Shown here piece after piece: positions 8,254 to 17,256 of a stretch of 64,000 bases of DNA. Positions within the stretch are counted from its first letter, which is position 1. Each line of letters begins with the position of its first letter. The position numbers and the translations under genes are program-made. The DNA lies in assembly GCF_014635565.1 (NCBI RefSeq), contig NZ_BMDB01000004.1, forward strand, positions 124,001 through 188,000, in the 5' to 3' direction. The notes beneath the pieces are model-generated. The model searched no databases. It worked only from the letters and a program-made list of their open reading frames with translations, and had not been told where the DNA came from. This DNA comes from Phocicoccus schoeneichii. GTDB taxonomy: Bacteria; Bacillota; Bacilli; Staphylococcales; Salinicoccaceae.

Positions 8254-9147
8254 ATGGGACTATCTATTAATAACCTTACGATGGTATTTAATGAACACAC
8301 TGCTGTTGATGACATATCACTGCATGTTGAAGAAGGAGAAATGTATGGGTTCTTAGGCGGAAATGGTGCGGGTAAAACGACTACTTTCCGTATGATTTTA
8401 AATTTACTCAAACCTACTAAAGGGACCATCACATGGAATGATACACACATCAACTATGATGTAACAGATATGATTGGGTATCTGCCTGAGGATCGCGGGT
8501 TACACCCAAAACTCACTGTACAAGAGCAAGTGACATACCTTGGACGTCTTAAAGGCATGAGCCAAAAGGACGCACTAGAGGCTTTAAAATACTGGTTAGA
8601 CCGCTTTGATGTTTCAGAGAATCTCAACAAGAAGATCGGAAGTTTATCAAAAGGGAATCAACAAAAGATTCAACTGATTGCTTCTATAATCCATAATCCG
8701 AAACTCATTATTTTAGACGAACCATTCTCAGGGCTTGACCCAGTAAACGTTGAGTTATTAAAAGAAGCCGTTCTTGAACTCAATAAAAATGGAGCAACAA
8801 TTATCTTTAGTTCTCACAGAATGGAGCACGTAGAAGAACTGTGTGAATCCATCTGTATTTTGAATAAAGGTAAGCAAGTCTTAAGTGGAAAAATCTCGGA
8901 CATTAAGCGCTCATACAAAGAAAAGCGCATGACGATTACTGGTGAACATGACCTCGCATTCTTAGAGAATGCTCCTGGAGTTCTTGAATACACTAAAAAG
9001 AATGACACAGTCACACTTAAGATTGCAGAAGAGTCTTACGCAAAAGATATATACGAGACAATCTCTTCAATAGGATATTTCAAAAAGATTAGTGTCGAAG
9101 ACCCTACCCTTAACGAAATATTCATAGAGAAAGTAGGTAGAAAATAA
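8254..9147 (+). CDS. ABC transporter ATP-binding protein (ABC-2 exporter, NatA/YhaQ type)
   Basis: A 297-residue ATPase. Walker A is GGNGAGKTT near residue 38, the signature is LSKGNQQK near residue 134, and Walker B is LIILDEP near residue 152, followed by SSHRMEHVEELC. The long C-terminal extension after the NBD is typical of NatA/YhaQ-type ATPases. The ATG at 8254 follows AAAGGAGTG at good spacing; an in-frame GTG at 8245 is too near the ribosome binding site. It pairs with the permease gene that starts in its last base (TAATG overlap). The pair probably exports sodium, a drug or a peptide; the substrate is not readable. Confidence 0.93.
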   Translation: MGLSINNLTMVFNEHTAVDDISLHVEEGEMYGFLGGNGAGKTTTFRMILNLLKPTKGTITWNDTHINYDVTDMIGYLPEDRGLHPKLTVQEQVTYLGRLKGMSQKDALEALKYWLDRFDVSENLNKKIGSLSKGNQQKIQLIASIIHNPKLIILDEPFSGLDPVNVELLKEAVLELNKNGATIIFSSHRMEHVEELCESICILNKGKQVLSGKISDIKRSYKEKRMTITGEHDLAFLENAPGVLEYTKKNDTVTLKIAEESYAKDIYETISSIGYFKKISVEDPTLNEIFIEKVGRK

Positions 9148-10340
9148 TGAATAAATTTTTTATGATTTTAGGAAGTGCCTATAAGCAGAAAGTAAAATCA
9201 AAAGCGTTTATTTTCACTACATTGATCACTGTCGCAATTATCTTTTTAGGATTTAACTTTAATGTCATTATCGATATGTTTAATAAGTCTGAAGAGATTG
9301 AAACGATTACTGTAGAGGCTGAACCAGAGTTAAAAGAAGGATTTGAGATGTTATTGCCAAATCACTCAGAGACGATTAAAGTCACCGATGATTCTACAAA
9401 TATTCTAACGATTGAGCGAGATAAAAACACGCTCACTTCTCTGATCAACACAGAAGTTGAACTGTCATCAGACGATAAAAATGCGATTCAAAACACACTC
9501 GATCAGCTTCATCAAACATTAGTAATGCAAGAGAACAACATCAATCCTGAAGCAATCGCAGAGTTAAACACAAAAACTGATTTGACTGAAAAGACGGCAG
9601 ATGAAGATGCACCTAAGAGTGGATTCGATGATATCAATCCAGCAAACATGGTGATTATGTATATCACGCTGATGCTCATGTTCTTCATTATTATTGGGTA
9701 TGCTGGACAAGTCGCGAATGATATTGCGCAGGAAAAATCATCTCGCGTCATTGAAATGATCGTATCTAGTGTGTCCCCAACGACTCACTTGGTTGCGAAA
9801 GTATCTGCAATAATTTTAAGTGCATTGACCCAGATTTTAGTGCTCCTGATTGGTGGATATATTGCATTTAAGACGAGTAATATTAATGAAGCGGTTCAAA
9901 AGTTTGATCTTGAATTTAGTGATAATACGGTTTCGATTATCATTATTTGTATCATCTATATGCTTCTAGGGTTACTTCTGTATTTATCACTTGCAGCGAT
10001 GTTAGGAAGCTTCGTCTCTAGAATGGAAGACTTACAACAAAGTATTATGCCACTGACATTCTTAAGTATCGGTGGGTTCTACATTGCGATGTTTAGTATT
10101 GCGACACCTGGGACAATACTTGTAAAACTATCCAGTTACTTCCCATTCTTTACACCATACGTGATGCCTTTACGATTGATAGATCCAGACACTTCGTTGA
10201 CAGAACAGTTTATTGGAATAATTATTATGATTATTTCAATCGTACTTATTATCTGGCTCACAACATATATTTATAAACGCAGTATTTTACTCACAGAAGG
10301 CGGTATGATTAAATCAATCAAAAAAATATTTAAGAAATAA
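9147..10340 (+). CDS. ABC-2 type permease (NatB/YhaP type)
   Basis: A 397-residue membrane component. One N-terminal span (about residues 21-42) is followed by a large extracellular domain of about 130 residues, then five or so C-terminal spans starting with VIMYITLMLMFFIIIGY and including the QEKSSRVIEMIVSSVSP element characteristic of the NatB/YhaP family. Its ATG overlaps the ATPase stop codon. The gene ends at a strong bidirectional terminator. Confidence 0.92.
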   Translation: MNKFFMILGSAYKQKVKSKAFIFTTLITVAIIFLGFNFNVIIDMFNKSEEIETITVEAEPELKEGFEMLLPNHSETIKVTDDSTNILTIERDKNTLTSLINTEVELSSDDKNAIQNTLDQLHQTLVMQENNINPEAIAELNTKTDLTEKTADEDAPKSGFDDINPANMVIMYITLMLMFFIIIGYAGQVANDIAQEKSSRVIEMIVSSVSPTTHLVAKVSAIILSALTQILVLLIGGYIAFKTSNINEAVQKFDLEFSDNTVSIIIICIIYMLLGLLLYLSLAAMLGSFVSRMEDLQQSIMPLTFLSIGGFYIAMFSIATPGTILVKLSSYFPFFTPYVMPLRLIDPDTSLTEQFIGIIIMIISIVLIIWLTTYIYKRSILLTEGGMIKSIKKIFKK

Positions 10341-10341
10341 A

Positions 10342-10375
10342 AAAAGACTGTCATACAAAAGTATGACAGTCTTTT
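10342..10375. terminator. Bidirectional Rho-independent terminator
   Basis: A perfect 15-bp inverted repeat (AAAAGACTGTCATAC and its complement) with an AAAA loop, flanked by A and T tracts. It serves the ABC-2 permease gene (+) and the GNAT gene (-). Confidence 0.9.
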
Positions 10376-10378
10376 GCT

Positions 10379-10789
10379 TTAATTATAATATCCGAATCCG
10401 AGTGCGCCTAACTCTGAAAATTCTTTAAAGCCAAGTGATTTGTAAAACCCTTTTGTTTTTTCTGAGTTTTCTGTTGTAAGTACAATTTGTCTGCATTTCC
10501 GCACTCTTTCTAAAGTCATTTCCATAAGTGCTTTTCCAATACCGTGTCGTTGATAGTCTGGATGTACCAAAATATCTTGGATATAAGCAATGTATACAAC
10601 ATCGCCTACTACTCGTACTAGTCCAACTAATTTTTCCCCGTCCCAAGCTGAAATATGAAACAGACTATTCTTCAAAATATACTCCATAATATACGTGTCT
10701 TCGTAATATCCAGACCACTCCACACTCTTATACAGTTCGATTAGTTCTTTAGTGTCGATTATTCGATTTTCATGATAGGTAATATTCAC
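10379..10789 (-). CDS. GNAT-family N-acetyltransferase
   Basis: A 136-residue acetyltransferase. The acetyl-CoA binding motif A is seen as ILVHPDYQRHGIGKALME (about residues 75-92), followed by the C-terminal YKSLGFKEF element. The acceptor is unknown. The start ATG at 10789 overlaps the stop codon of the upstream ABC exporter gene by 4 nt, so it is the last gene of that operon. Confidence 0.9.
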   Translation of the reverse strand: MNITYHENRIIDTKELIELYKSVEWSGYYEDTYIMEYILKNSLFHISAWDGEKLVGLVRVVGDVVYIAYIQDILVHPDYQRHGIGKALMEMTLERVRKCRQIVLTTENSEKTKGFYKSLGFKEFSELGALGFGYYN

Positions 10790-12525
10790 TTTATCTCCTC
10801 TTTCGTCACTTGTTTTAAATACATTGAAGCATACTTGTTGTTTTCTTGCATGAGTGATGCGTGATTTCCTTCTTCAATTATATGTCCTTTTTCTAAGACA
10901 ATGATGTGATCTGCATTCTGTATCGTAGATAATCGGTGTGCAATAATAAATGTCGTTCGGTCTTTTGACACGACTGCCATCGCATTTTGAATCATTTGCT
11001 CTGTCTCACTATCAATGTTTGACGTAGCTTCATCTAAGATTAAAACAGTCGGGTTAAATGCAAGTGCTCTCGCAAATGAAATCAGCTGTCTCTCTCCAAG
11101 TGATAGTGTTGCCCCACGCTCTGATAGTTCTGAATGAATCCCATTCTCTAGCTTGTCTAAAATATTTTGTCCACCCACTTTAATGAGGGCGTCTAGAGCT
11201 TCTTTCTCTGTAATTTCTGTATTATTCATACGAATATTATAGAGAAGTGATCCTGAATAAATAAACGGATCCTGAAGGACAATTGACATGTGTTTACGCA
11301 TAGACTGCTTATTAAGTTCTAACGTGTTTTTATCATCAAATAATATACGACCTGATGTTGGGTCATAGAATCTCATTAAGAGGTTGATAATCGAACTCTT
11401 ACCAGAGCCTGTATGCCCTACAAGTGCGAGTGTTTCATTCGGATTCACCTTAAATGAAATGTCGTTTAAAACGTTCGTCTTACCATCGTAACTAAAGTTC
11501 ACGTCTTGAAACTCAATTGTTCCTGTGAACGTGTTAAGCTCGCCATCTTGGTTATCTTCTACTTCCTTATCGAGAAGTTCATACACCTTATTTGTTGATA
11601 CACGTGCTTGCTCAATGATATCGAGCATCCCAACAATGTTATATAACGGGTCCATAAACTTCGTTGAATAGTCGATGATTAAATACATCGAACCGACGGT
11701 AAGTGCCGTTCCTGTATCTAAGAAAATACTTGCGAAAACGACCACTAAAATCATGAGTAAAATACTTCTTAATGTCTCAATTAAGTTATGGTTTGTCAGT
11801 GCGTTGATTTTAACAATCTTCATTGAGCTGTCGTAGAACTCATCGTTGATCTTGCTGAAATCTTCAAGCACAGTTTCTTCTCTATTAAATGCTTGAATGA
11901 TTTGCATTCCGTTAATAGATTCGTTGATCATCGCATTGATGTCACTGTTTCTCTCACGTTTAATATTGTTATGCTTTGTCGAAGCTTTTCTATATAGATA
12001 AACCCAAATCATAATAATTGGTACAATCACGATCATTGCAAGCCCTGCATAGAAGCTTACAAAGAAGCTCGCCACAATAATTCCAAAGATCGTAAATCCA
12101 CTGATAATGATGACAGGTACCGCTGAAGTGAATAGCGCTAAAATCGCTTCAGTATCGTTTGTGATTCTCGCTACAACCTTCCCTGCAGGTAAGTCATCAA
12201 AATAACGAACTGGTAAATTTTGTACATGGTCAAATACTTTTAGTCTCAGTTTTTGTATCACACGGCTCGATGACGTTTGAATAACGATTTGCGAGAAATA
12301 TGCGACAACTGAGTTGACAATTTGAATACCAAGATAGATCAGGATGAGTGTGATAATTCCTTTAGCAACTACATTACCTTCTTGCATGTAGTTATCGATA
12401 ATGAATTTCAAGATTAACGGTCCAAGTAACGTGAGGACGACACCAATCGCACTTAAGAAAATACCAAATATTAATGTTTTTCTTTCGCCGATCGTGTAAC
12501 TATATAATCGTTTAAAGTTCTTCAT
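10786..12525 (-). CDS. Heterodimeric ABC exporter subunit (permease-ATPase fusion), second gene
   Basis: A 579-residue half-transporter: an N-terminal six-span ABC membrane domain (about 1-310) followed by an NBD with Walker A GHTGSGKSS, signature LSLGERQ and Walker B VLILDEATSNIDSE. The intact catalytic glutamate marks it as the consensus-site subunit. I prefer the ATG at 12525, because GGAGGTGA sits 8 nt upstream; another ATG at 12531 is too near. The gene starts 14 nt inside the end of the first exporter gene. Together they resemble the B. subtilis BmrC/BmrD (YheI/YheH) multidrug pair. Confidence 0.92.
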   Translation of the reverse strand: MKNFKRLYSYTIGERKTLIFGIFLSAIGVVLTLLGPLILKFIIDNYMQEGNVVAKGIITLILIYLGIQIVNSVVAYFSQIVIQTSSSRVIQKLRLKVFDHVQNLPVRYFDDLPAGKVVARITNDTEAILALFTSAVPVIIISGFTIFGIIVASFFVSFYAGLAMIVIVPIIMIWVYLYRKASTKHNNIKRERNSDINAMINESINGMQIIQAFNREETVLEDFSKINDEFYDSSMKIVKINALTNHNLIETLRSILLMILVVVFASIFLDTGTALTVGSMYLIIDYSTKFMDPLYNIVGMLDIIEQARVSTNKVYELLDKEVEDNQDGELNTFTGTIEFQDVNFSYDGKTNVLNDISFKVNPNETLALVGHTGSGKSSIINLLMRFYDPTSGRILFDDKNTLELNKQSMRKHMSIVLQDPFIYSGSLLYNIRMNNTEITEKEALDALIKVGGQNILDKLENGIHSELSERGATLSLGERQLISFARALAFNPTVLILDEATSNIDSETEQMIQNAMAVVSKDRTTFIIAHRLSTIQNADHIIVLEKGHIIEEGNHASLMQENNKYASMYLKQVTKEEIK

Positions 12526-14254
12526 CGTCATCACCTCCGGATAGATAATACTCATGTTGTTTCTGATACCATCCACCACTGTTTGAGAGCTCATGATGCG
12601 TACCACGTTCCACAATTTCCCCTTTATCTAAAACGAGAATTTGGTCTGCGTGTTGCACAGCAGAAAGCCTATGAGTGATGATGATTGTTGTCTTACCTTG
12701 ACGTGTAGCTTTAATGTTTTCAATGATGCGTGACTCAGTCATTGCATCAACTGCTGATAAAGCATCATCTAAGATAAGAATATCTGGATTTTTAATAAAG
12801 CTTCTCGCGATAGATACACGCTGCTTTTGTCCACCAGATAGTGCGATACCTTTCTCACCAACAAGTGTGTCGAGACCGTTCGGCATGTTTTCGATGTCTT
12901 GATCGAGTGCACTCATCTTGATTGCTTCTTGTAATTCTTCCTCTGTTGCATCCTGTTTACCAAATAGAATGTTTTCTCTTACTGTTTTTGAAAACAATAT
13001 ATTATCTTGTGAGACATAACCAATTTTTTCTCTGAAGTCTGAACGACTGATGTCAGAAATTGGTACACCATCGATTTGGAGTTTCCCCTCACCAAATGGA
13101 TAGTACATGAGTAACTGCTTGATAAGCGTTGTCTTACCAGAACCCGTACGACCAACAATACCAAGTGTGTCTCCACTCTTTAAATCAATTGTGATATTTT
13201 TTAAATTCACATGATTACTACTTGGATAAGTGAATCCATATGATTCAAATCCAATGTCCGTCTTATGATCACTGTTCGTACCAAAAATAACATCGTCTTC
13301 AGTGTTAAACACGCGGTTAATTCTCGTATACGATGCGTTCCCACGCTGCATAAGGTCAATTGTGATACCTGTCGCAAACATTGGCCAAATCATCATGTTC
13401 AAGTAAATATTGAATGTAATGAATTCACCTAGGGTGATGTCTCCTCGGTTGATAAAGTAAGCACCAAAACCAAATGAGAGAATAAATGTGACAGACACAA
13501 CGATTGTTGTGAGTGGATTGAATAAGCTATCGAGTTTAACTACTTTCATAAATTTTTGTAGATAGTTTTCTGTCATATCATAGAATCTTGCGTATTCATC
13601 TTTTTCTTGAACGAAACTACGTGTGAGTCTCACACCTTCAACACCCTCTAACACTGAGTTGTTCATATCGCCGAAAGATTTCTGAGCTTTCTCGTGAGCG
13701 AGATGGATTTTTTTACCAATGAATACTTCTACAAAAATAAGTATGGGTAATGGGAGAATTGCGAGTATCGTAAGCTTCCAAGAAACGACTACCATCATCG
13801 TGATGAGTAGCGTGATCATGTATGCACTTGAGTCTAATAATGTAAATATCCCAATACCTACACCGTTAGAAACACTCTTTAAATCATTCGTTACCTTCGC
13901 CATGAGATCTCCTGTTTTATTCTTTTCAAAGAAAGAAGGACTCATTAAAAGGAATTTTCTCATGAGACGATGTCTCACGATGGTCTCAACTTTGTAGGCA
14001 CCTTGCCAAATGAGAAATGAATATACAAAACTCAAGGTATAACTGATTACAATAATGATTGAGAAAATCAATACAATTTTCATTAATAGTTCTTTTGACA
14101 TCGATCCTTCAGTTATAAAGTCGATCGATTTACCAATGATGTACGGTGGAACAACATCGATAATGTTTAATAAAATTACTGTTAGAAACAGTAAAATATA
14201 TGTTTTCTTATGCGTGGTAAAGAACCATTTAAGCTGTTTTAAAAAGTTTAACAT
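12512..14254 (-). CDS. Heterodimeric ABC exporter subunit (permease-ATPase fusion), BmrC/YheI-like
   Basis: A 580-residue half-transporter. The N-terminus LKQLKWFFTTHKKTYILLFL and PPYIIGKSIDFI are close to the B. subtilis BmrC/YheI pattern. The NBD has Walker A GRTGSGKTT, signature LSGGQKQ, and Walker B ILILDDALSAVD. The Asp after Walker B replaces the catalytic Glu, which marks the degenerate-site subunit of a heterodimer. The start at 14254 has AAAGGAA at good spacing. Two tandem terminator-like hairpins and a 22-codon leader ORF lie upstream, implying attenuation control. It forms an operon with the second subunit and a GNAT gene. Confidence 0.92.
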   Translation of the reverse strand: MLNFLKQLKWFFTTHKKTYILLFLTVILLNIIDVVPPYIIGKSIDFITEGSMSKELLMKIVLIFSIIIVISYTLSFVYSFLIWQGAYKVETIVRHRLMRKFLLMSPSFFEKNKTGDLMAKVTNDLKSVSNGVGIGIFTLLDSSAYMITLLITMMVVVSWKLTILAILPLPILIFVEVFIGKKIHLAHEKAQKSFGDMNNSVLEGVEGVRLTRSFVQEKDEYARFYDMTENYLQKFMKVVKLDSLFNPLTTIVVSVTFILSFGFGAYFINRGDITLGEFITFNIYLNMMIWPMFATGITIDLMQRGNASYTRINRVFNTEDDVIFGTNSDHKTDIGFESYGFTYPSSNHVNLKNITIDLKSGDTLGIVGRTGSGKTTLIKQLLMYYPFGEGKLQIDGVPISDISRSDFREKIGYVSQDNILFSKTVRENILFGKQDATEEELQEAIKMSALDQDIENMPNGLDTLVGEKGIALSGGQKQRVSIARSFIKNPDILILDDALSAVDAMTESRIIENIKATRQGKTTIIITHRLSAVQHADQILVLDKGEIVERGTHHELSNSGGWYQKQHEYYLSGGDDDEEL

Positions 14255-14290
14255 TTGCGTTCCTTTCATCTTCCATGTCCGAATTTGTAC

Positions 14291-14365
14291 AAAAAAATGC
14301 ACACTGATTCCAGTGCGCATAAAAAAATACACATAGAATTAGAGTTGTCCCCCATTCTAAGTGCA
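14291..14365 (-). promoter_or_regulatory. Tandem attenuator hairpins in the exporter leader
   Basis: In the minus-strand transcript a first hairpin (arms 14354-14365 and 14328-14339) and a second (arms 14311-14320 and 14297-14306) are each followed by seven U residues. The 5' arm of hairpin 1 (ATGTGCACT) can also pair with the 3' arm of hairpin 2 (AGTGTGCAT) with two G-U pairs, giving a mutually exclusive fold. This is the layout of a transcription attenuator between the leader ORF and the exporter gene. Confidence 0.7.
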
Positions 14366-14398
14366 CATAAATATAGTGAGACTTATAAAATCTCTATA

Positions 14399-14467
14399 TT
14401 ATTTTGCATCTAATTCGGAGGAAAAGTTTAAGTTTTTAATTACGTCTAAATCTAATCTGTTGTTCAT
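14399..14467 (-). CDS. 22-residue leader peptide of the ABC exporter operon
   Basis: A short ORF encodes a peptide starting MNNRLDLDVI and ending SSELDAK. It has a strong ribosome binding site (GGAGGAAA, 14474-14481) 6 nt upstream of ATG. It lies between a sigma-A type promoter and two intrinsic terminator hairpins, with the multidrug-type exporter gene behind them. The arrangement matches drug-responsive leaders such as B. subtilis bmrB-bmrCD, where ribosome stalling prevents termination. The peptide itself is unrelated to anything I recognise. Leader function is inferred from layout. Confidence 0.65.
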   Translation of the reverse strand: MNNRLDLDVIKNLNFSSELDAK

Positions 14468-14502
14468 AATACGTTTCCTCCATTTCTTTAATAGTTAACT
14501 CA

Positions 14503-14531
14503 AGTATATTTCGACTTCTGAAACAATGCAA
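14503..14531 (-). promoter_or_regulatory. Promoter of the exporter leader
   Basis: On the minus strand TTGCAT (14526-14531) is followed after 17 nt by TATACT (14503-14508). It would start a transcript roughly 30 nt before the leader peptide. Confidence 0.6.
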
Positions 14532-14582
14532 CCGTTTTTTTACAATTATCTAAATATTTGCGCATCCAGTTCTTTTTTGGAT

Positions 14583-14610
14583 AAAAAATACACTTCCAAA
14601 AATGGAAGTG
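14583..14610 (-). terminator. Rho-independent terminator of nagB
   Basis: The inverted repeat CACTTCC / GGAAGTG (14591-14597 and 14604-14610) is followed on the minus strand by TATTTTTTAT, 12 nt after the nagB stop. Confidence 0.8.
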
Positions 14611-14622
14611 CATCAATATCAA

Positions 14623-15351
14623 TTATTCTCCACGTGCTTCAGAATCTGTTAATAGAATCACATTTGGATGATTGTGTAAAATCGAAACTGGAACGTCTTC
14701 TGACACTTCTCCACTCACAAATAAGTCTCTAGCTTCTTGTTTGTTTGCACCAGAAATGAGTAAAATGATTTTTTTAGCTTTCATGATTGTAGCAAGTCCC
14801 ATAGATAGTGCTTCTGTTGGAACGTCTTCTTTCTTTTCGAAGAAACGTGCATTGTCTTCAATCGTCTCATCTGTTAATTGTACACGGTGTGTTAATGAGT
14901 CAAATGAAGTTCCTGGTTCGTTAAACGCGATATGTCCATTACGCCCAATTCCAAGTACTTGAATATCGATTCCTTTTTCATCGATTAAAGCCTCGTATTC
15001 CTTAACTTCTTTTTCAATGTCATCTGCTACACCGTTTAAGATATGGATGTTTTCTTTAGGTACATCAATTTTCGAGAATAAGTTTTTATCCATGAAGTAG
15101 TGGTAGCTTTGATCATTACCTTCATCAAGACCAACATATTCGTCTAAGTTGAAAGTAGTTACTTCACTTAAATCTAAGTCCGCTTCATTGATCATAGTTG
15201 ATAATGCATCATACATACCTTCTGGTGTTGAACCAGTTGCAAGTCCTAATACCGTATCTTTTTTCGCTTTTAAATCGTCGAAAATAATTTTTGCAGCTTC
15301 TCTGCTCATCTCAGCATACGTGCTTGCTTTAACTTCTGTAAATTTTGTCAT
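14623..15351 (-). CDS. nagB: Glucosamine-6-phosphate deaminase NagB
   Basis: NagB converts glucosamine-6-phosphate to fructose-6-phosphate and ammonia in amino-sugar catabolism. The 242-residue length is typical for Gram-positive NagB. LGLATGSTPEGMY is near residue 35, NLDEYVG near residue 68 with the catalytic Asp, and GIGRNGHIAFNEPG near residue 130 with the catalytic His. GGAGGAAT precedes the ATG at 15351. nagA is not adjacent. The gene stands alone between its own terminator and the pcp gene. Confidence 0.96.
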   Translation of the reverse strand: MTKFTEVKASTYAEMSREAAKIIFDDLKAKKDTVLGLATGSTPEGMYDALSTMINEADLDLSEVTTFNLDEYVGLDEGNDQSYHYFMDKNLFSKIDVPKENIHILNGVADDIEKEVKEYEALIDEKGIDIQVLGIGRNGHIAFNEPGTSFDSLTHRVQLTDETIEDNARFFEKKEDVPTEALSMGLATIMKAKKIILLISGANKQEARDLFVSGEVSEDVPVSILHNHPNVILLTDSEARGE

Positions 15352-15370
15352 TAAAATTCCTCCAGTGAAT

Positions 15371-15970
15371 TTATAGATTTTCTATTACTTTTGTAACGGC
15401 GACGTTAATGTAATCTTGTGGCCAACCTGGAATTTTATTAGCAATTGAAATTTCCATATTTGCTGGCACATGGACGAAACCGCTCGGTATATTTAAATCT
15501 TTTTCTTTTAAATAATACAGCGAGCAATACATCAAGTTATTACATAGATACGTACCTGCCGAGTTTGAAATCGTCACTGGTATATTATTCTCTAAAAGTG
15601 CTTTTTCTAATCGTTTAATTGGGAGTGTTGAAAAAATCGCATCTGGTCCGTCTTCATTAATCTTCTCACCATTCGGATGAAACCCGTCATTATCAGGTCT
15701 TCCATCAATACAGTTGATTGCGATGCGTTCTAAATGAATACTATGAATATTCCCTGCAAGTCCGAGATGAATAATCGCATCTGGATTTACTTCATCGATG
15801 TCTTTTCTAATTAATACCTCGATATTTTTAAACGATACAGGATATACTCTTGAAACAATCCTGTACTCGCCAACAGTTGTGCCATCTAAGTGTCTAGCTG
15901 CACTCTCTGTTGGGTTCGTTTTAAACTTTAAAAATGGTTCATACCCCGTTAATAATAATGTTTTCAACAT
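15371..15970 (-). CDS. pcp: Pyrrolidone-carboxylate peptidase (pyroglutamyl peptidase I)
   Basis: Pcp removes N-terminal pyroglutamate from peptides in the cytosol. The 199-residue protein has TGYEPFLKFKTNPTE at the N-terminus, the catalytic Glu in HLERIAIN, the catalytic Cys in SNSAGTYLCNN, and the His in GFVHVP. I chose the ATG at 15970 because AGGAGTGAAT is directly upstream; an in-frame GTG at 15976 is too near. Downstream of the 5-oxoproline permease candidate and the pxpABC genes, its product would feed directly into that pathway. It also has its own strong promoter. Confidence 0.94.
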   Translation of the reverse strand: MLKTLLLTGYEPFLKFKTNPTESAARHLDGTTVGEYRIVSRVYPVSFKNIEVLIRKDIDEVNPDAIIHLGLAGNIHSIHLERIAINCIDGRPDNDGFHPNGEKINEDGPDAIFSTLPIKRLEKALLENNIPVTISNSAGTYLCNNLMYCSLYYLKEKDLNIPSGFVHVPANMEISIANKIPGWPQDYINVAVTKVIENL

Positions 15971-15993
15971 ATTCACTCCTAAAGTATTGGTTT

Positions 15994-16022
15994 AGTATAA
16001 TACTTTACACTCAAAATGTAAA
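15994..16022 (-). promoter_or_regulatory. Promoter of pcp with overlapping palindrome
   Basis: On the minus strand TTTACA (16017-16022) is followed after 17 nt by TATACT (15994-15999), both matching five of six consensus bases. The -35 begins the palindrome TTTACA-N7-TGTAAA, a plausible operator. Confidence 0.65.
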
Positions 16023-16040
16023 TTATTTTCTATCATACAT

Positions 16041-17255
16041 TTAAAATAAAATACGCAATTCGTAAATCATATAGAATGCTGCAATGAATGTGAAGATTAA
16101 AGCAATCACTCCAAAAATAGACATCCATAGCGGATGTTTGTATGCTCCGACGATATCTTTACGTCTAGTAGCGTGGAGCATACCACCTAAAATGACCGGT
16201 ATTAAAATTCCATTTAGTGCAAATGAAAACAACACTAGTGTCGTCGGTTCTTCCACCATCAGATAGATTAGCCATGCAGTTACGATATACATGACAAGTA
16301 CAATATTTAGGTGTTTCTTCAGCGCGATATTATAGCTCTGTATCATCGTACCAGCCGTATAAGTTGTCGCAGAAATCGACGTAACTGCCGCTATTATAAA
16401 AAGCACTCCAAGTGCAACATTACCGTAATCGCCGTAGATCTCAACAAATGCATTCTCTAACACACTATCACTAAATAGAATCGTATTTGATGCTAAGAGT
16501 CCAATGACAATTAGGAAGATAAACACACGTACCAAACTCGTTAAAACCACACTTAAATTCGATGCACGTGTTACAACATGTCGATATTTCATGCCTGTAA
16601 TCTTACCATCTATCAATCTGTGAGCTCCTGATAGTGAAATGTATCCACCTATCGTACCAGCTAAAACCATCGCAATCGGGACAATCGTACGCTCAATATT
16701 TTGAGGCATTATCGTGCGTACAAATACTTCATCATATGGCACTTTATTGAATACAAAGAGATATGTAAATGCTGTAATCAATAGAATCACAATTCCTAAA
16801 ATAGGCGCAATCAAGTCAAGGTTATCTCTACCTGCCTTAAATGCGAATATTAATATTGCTAAGAATACACCAATCGTTGCTCCAATTTTTAAATCAAGTC
16901 CGAAAGCTAAGTTAAACCCTACTCCCATACCAATGATTGCAATGATATTAAATGCGAGTCCGCCGAGAATCACAAAAAATGAAATGACGTTTCCTAGCTT
17001 TGGTACGATTGTATTTATCAGTTGATGGATTGGTTTTCCACTCACTGAGACCACACGCCATAAGTTCAATTGGAAACCGAGTTCTATGATTAGTGTGACC
17101 AAAATTACAAACGCGAATGTCGTCTTTAATTCATTTGTTAGATCAGCTGTAGTAAGTAAAAATGCTGGTGTAATTGACGCTGTCATCATGATGAAGATTG
17201 CACCAATTAACTTTCGTTTCTGTTGATTATCTAGTAAATTAAATTCTTTGAACAT
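16041..17255 (-). CDS. Nramp-superfamily permease of the YcsG type
   Basis: A 404-residue membrane protein with about eleven hydrophobic segments. It resembles B. subtilis YcsG, an Nramp-related permease encoded beside the 5-oxoprolinase genes (ycsF-ycsG-ycsI-kipI-kipA). The metal-binding DPGN motif of true Nramp transporters is not seen at the N-terminus (ASITPAFLLTT instead), which argues against divalent metal transport. Position between pcp and pxpA suggests it imports pyroglutamate or a related compound; this is inference. The start overlaps nothing; pxpA stops 1 nt upstream. Confidence 0.78.
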   Translation of the reverse strand: MFKEFNLLDNQQKRKLIGAIFIMMTASITPAFLLTTADLTNELKTTFAFVILVTLIIELGFQLNLWRVVSVSGKPIHQLINTIVPKLGNVISFFVILGGLAFNIIAIIGMGVGFNLAFGLDLKIGATIGVFLAILIFAFKAGRDNLDLIAPILGIVILLITAFTYLFVFNKVPYDEVFVRTIMPQNIERTIVPIAMVLAGTIGGYISLSGAHRLIDGKITGMKYRHVVTRASNLSVVLTSLVRVFIFLIVIGLLASNTILFSDSVLENAFVEIYGDYGNVALGVLFIIAAVTSISATTYTAGTMIQSYNIALKKHLNIVLVMYIVTAWLIYLMVEEPTTLVLFSFALNGILIPVILGGMLHATRRKDIVGAYKHPLWMSIFGVIALIFTFIAAFYMIYELRILF

Positions 17256-17256
17256 C

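Noticed and set aside
8175-8453. N-terminal extension of the VanZ-like protein
   Set aside because: It is antisense to the ABC ATPase gene; the TTG with GGAGAAAG at 8174 is the better start.
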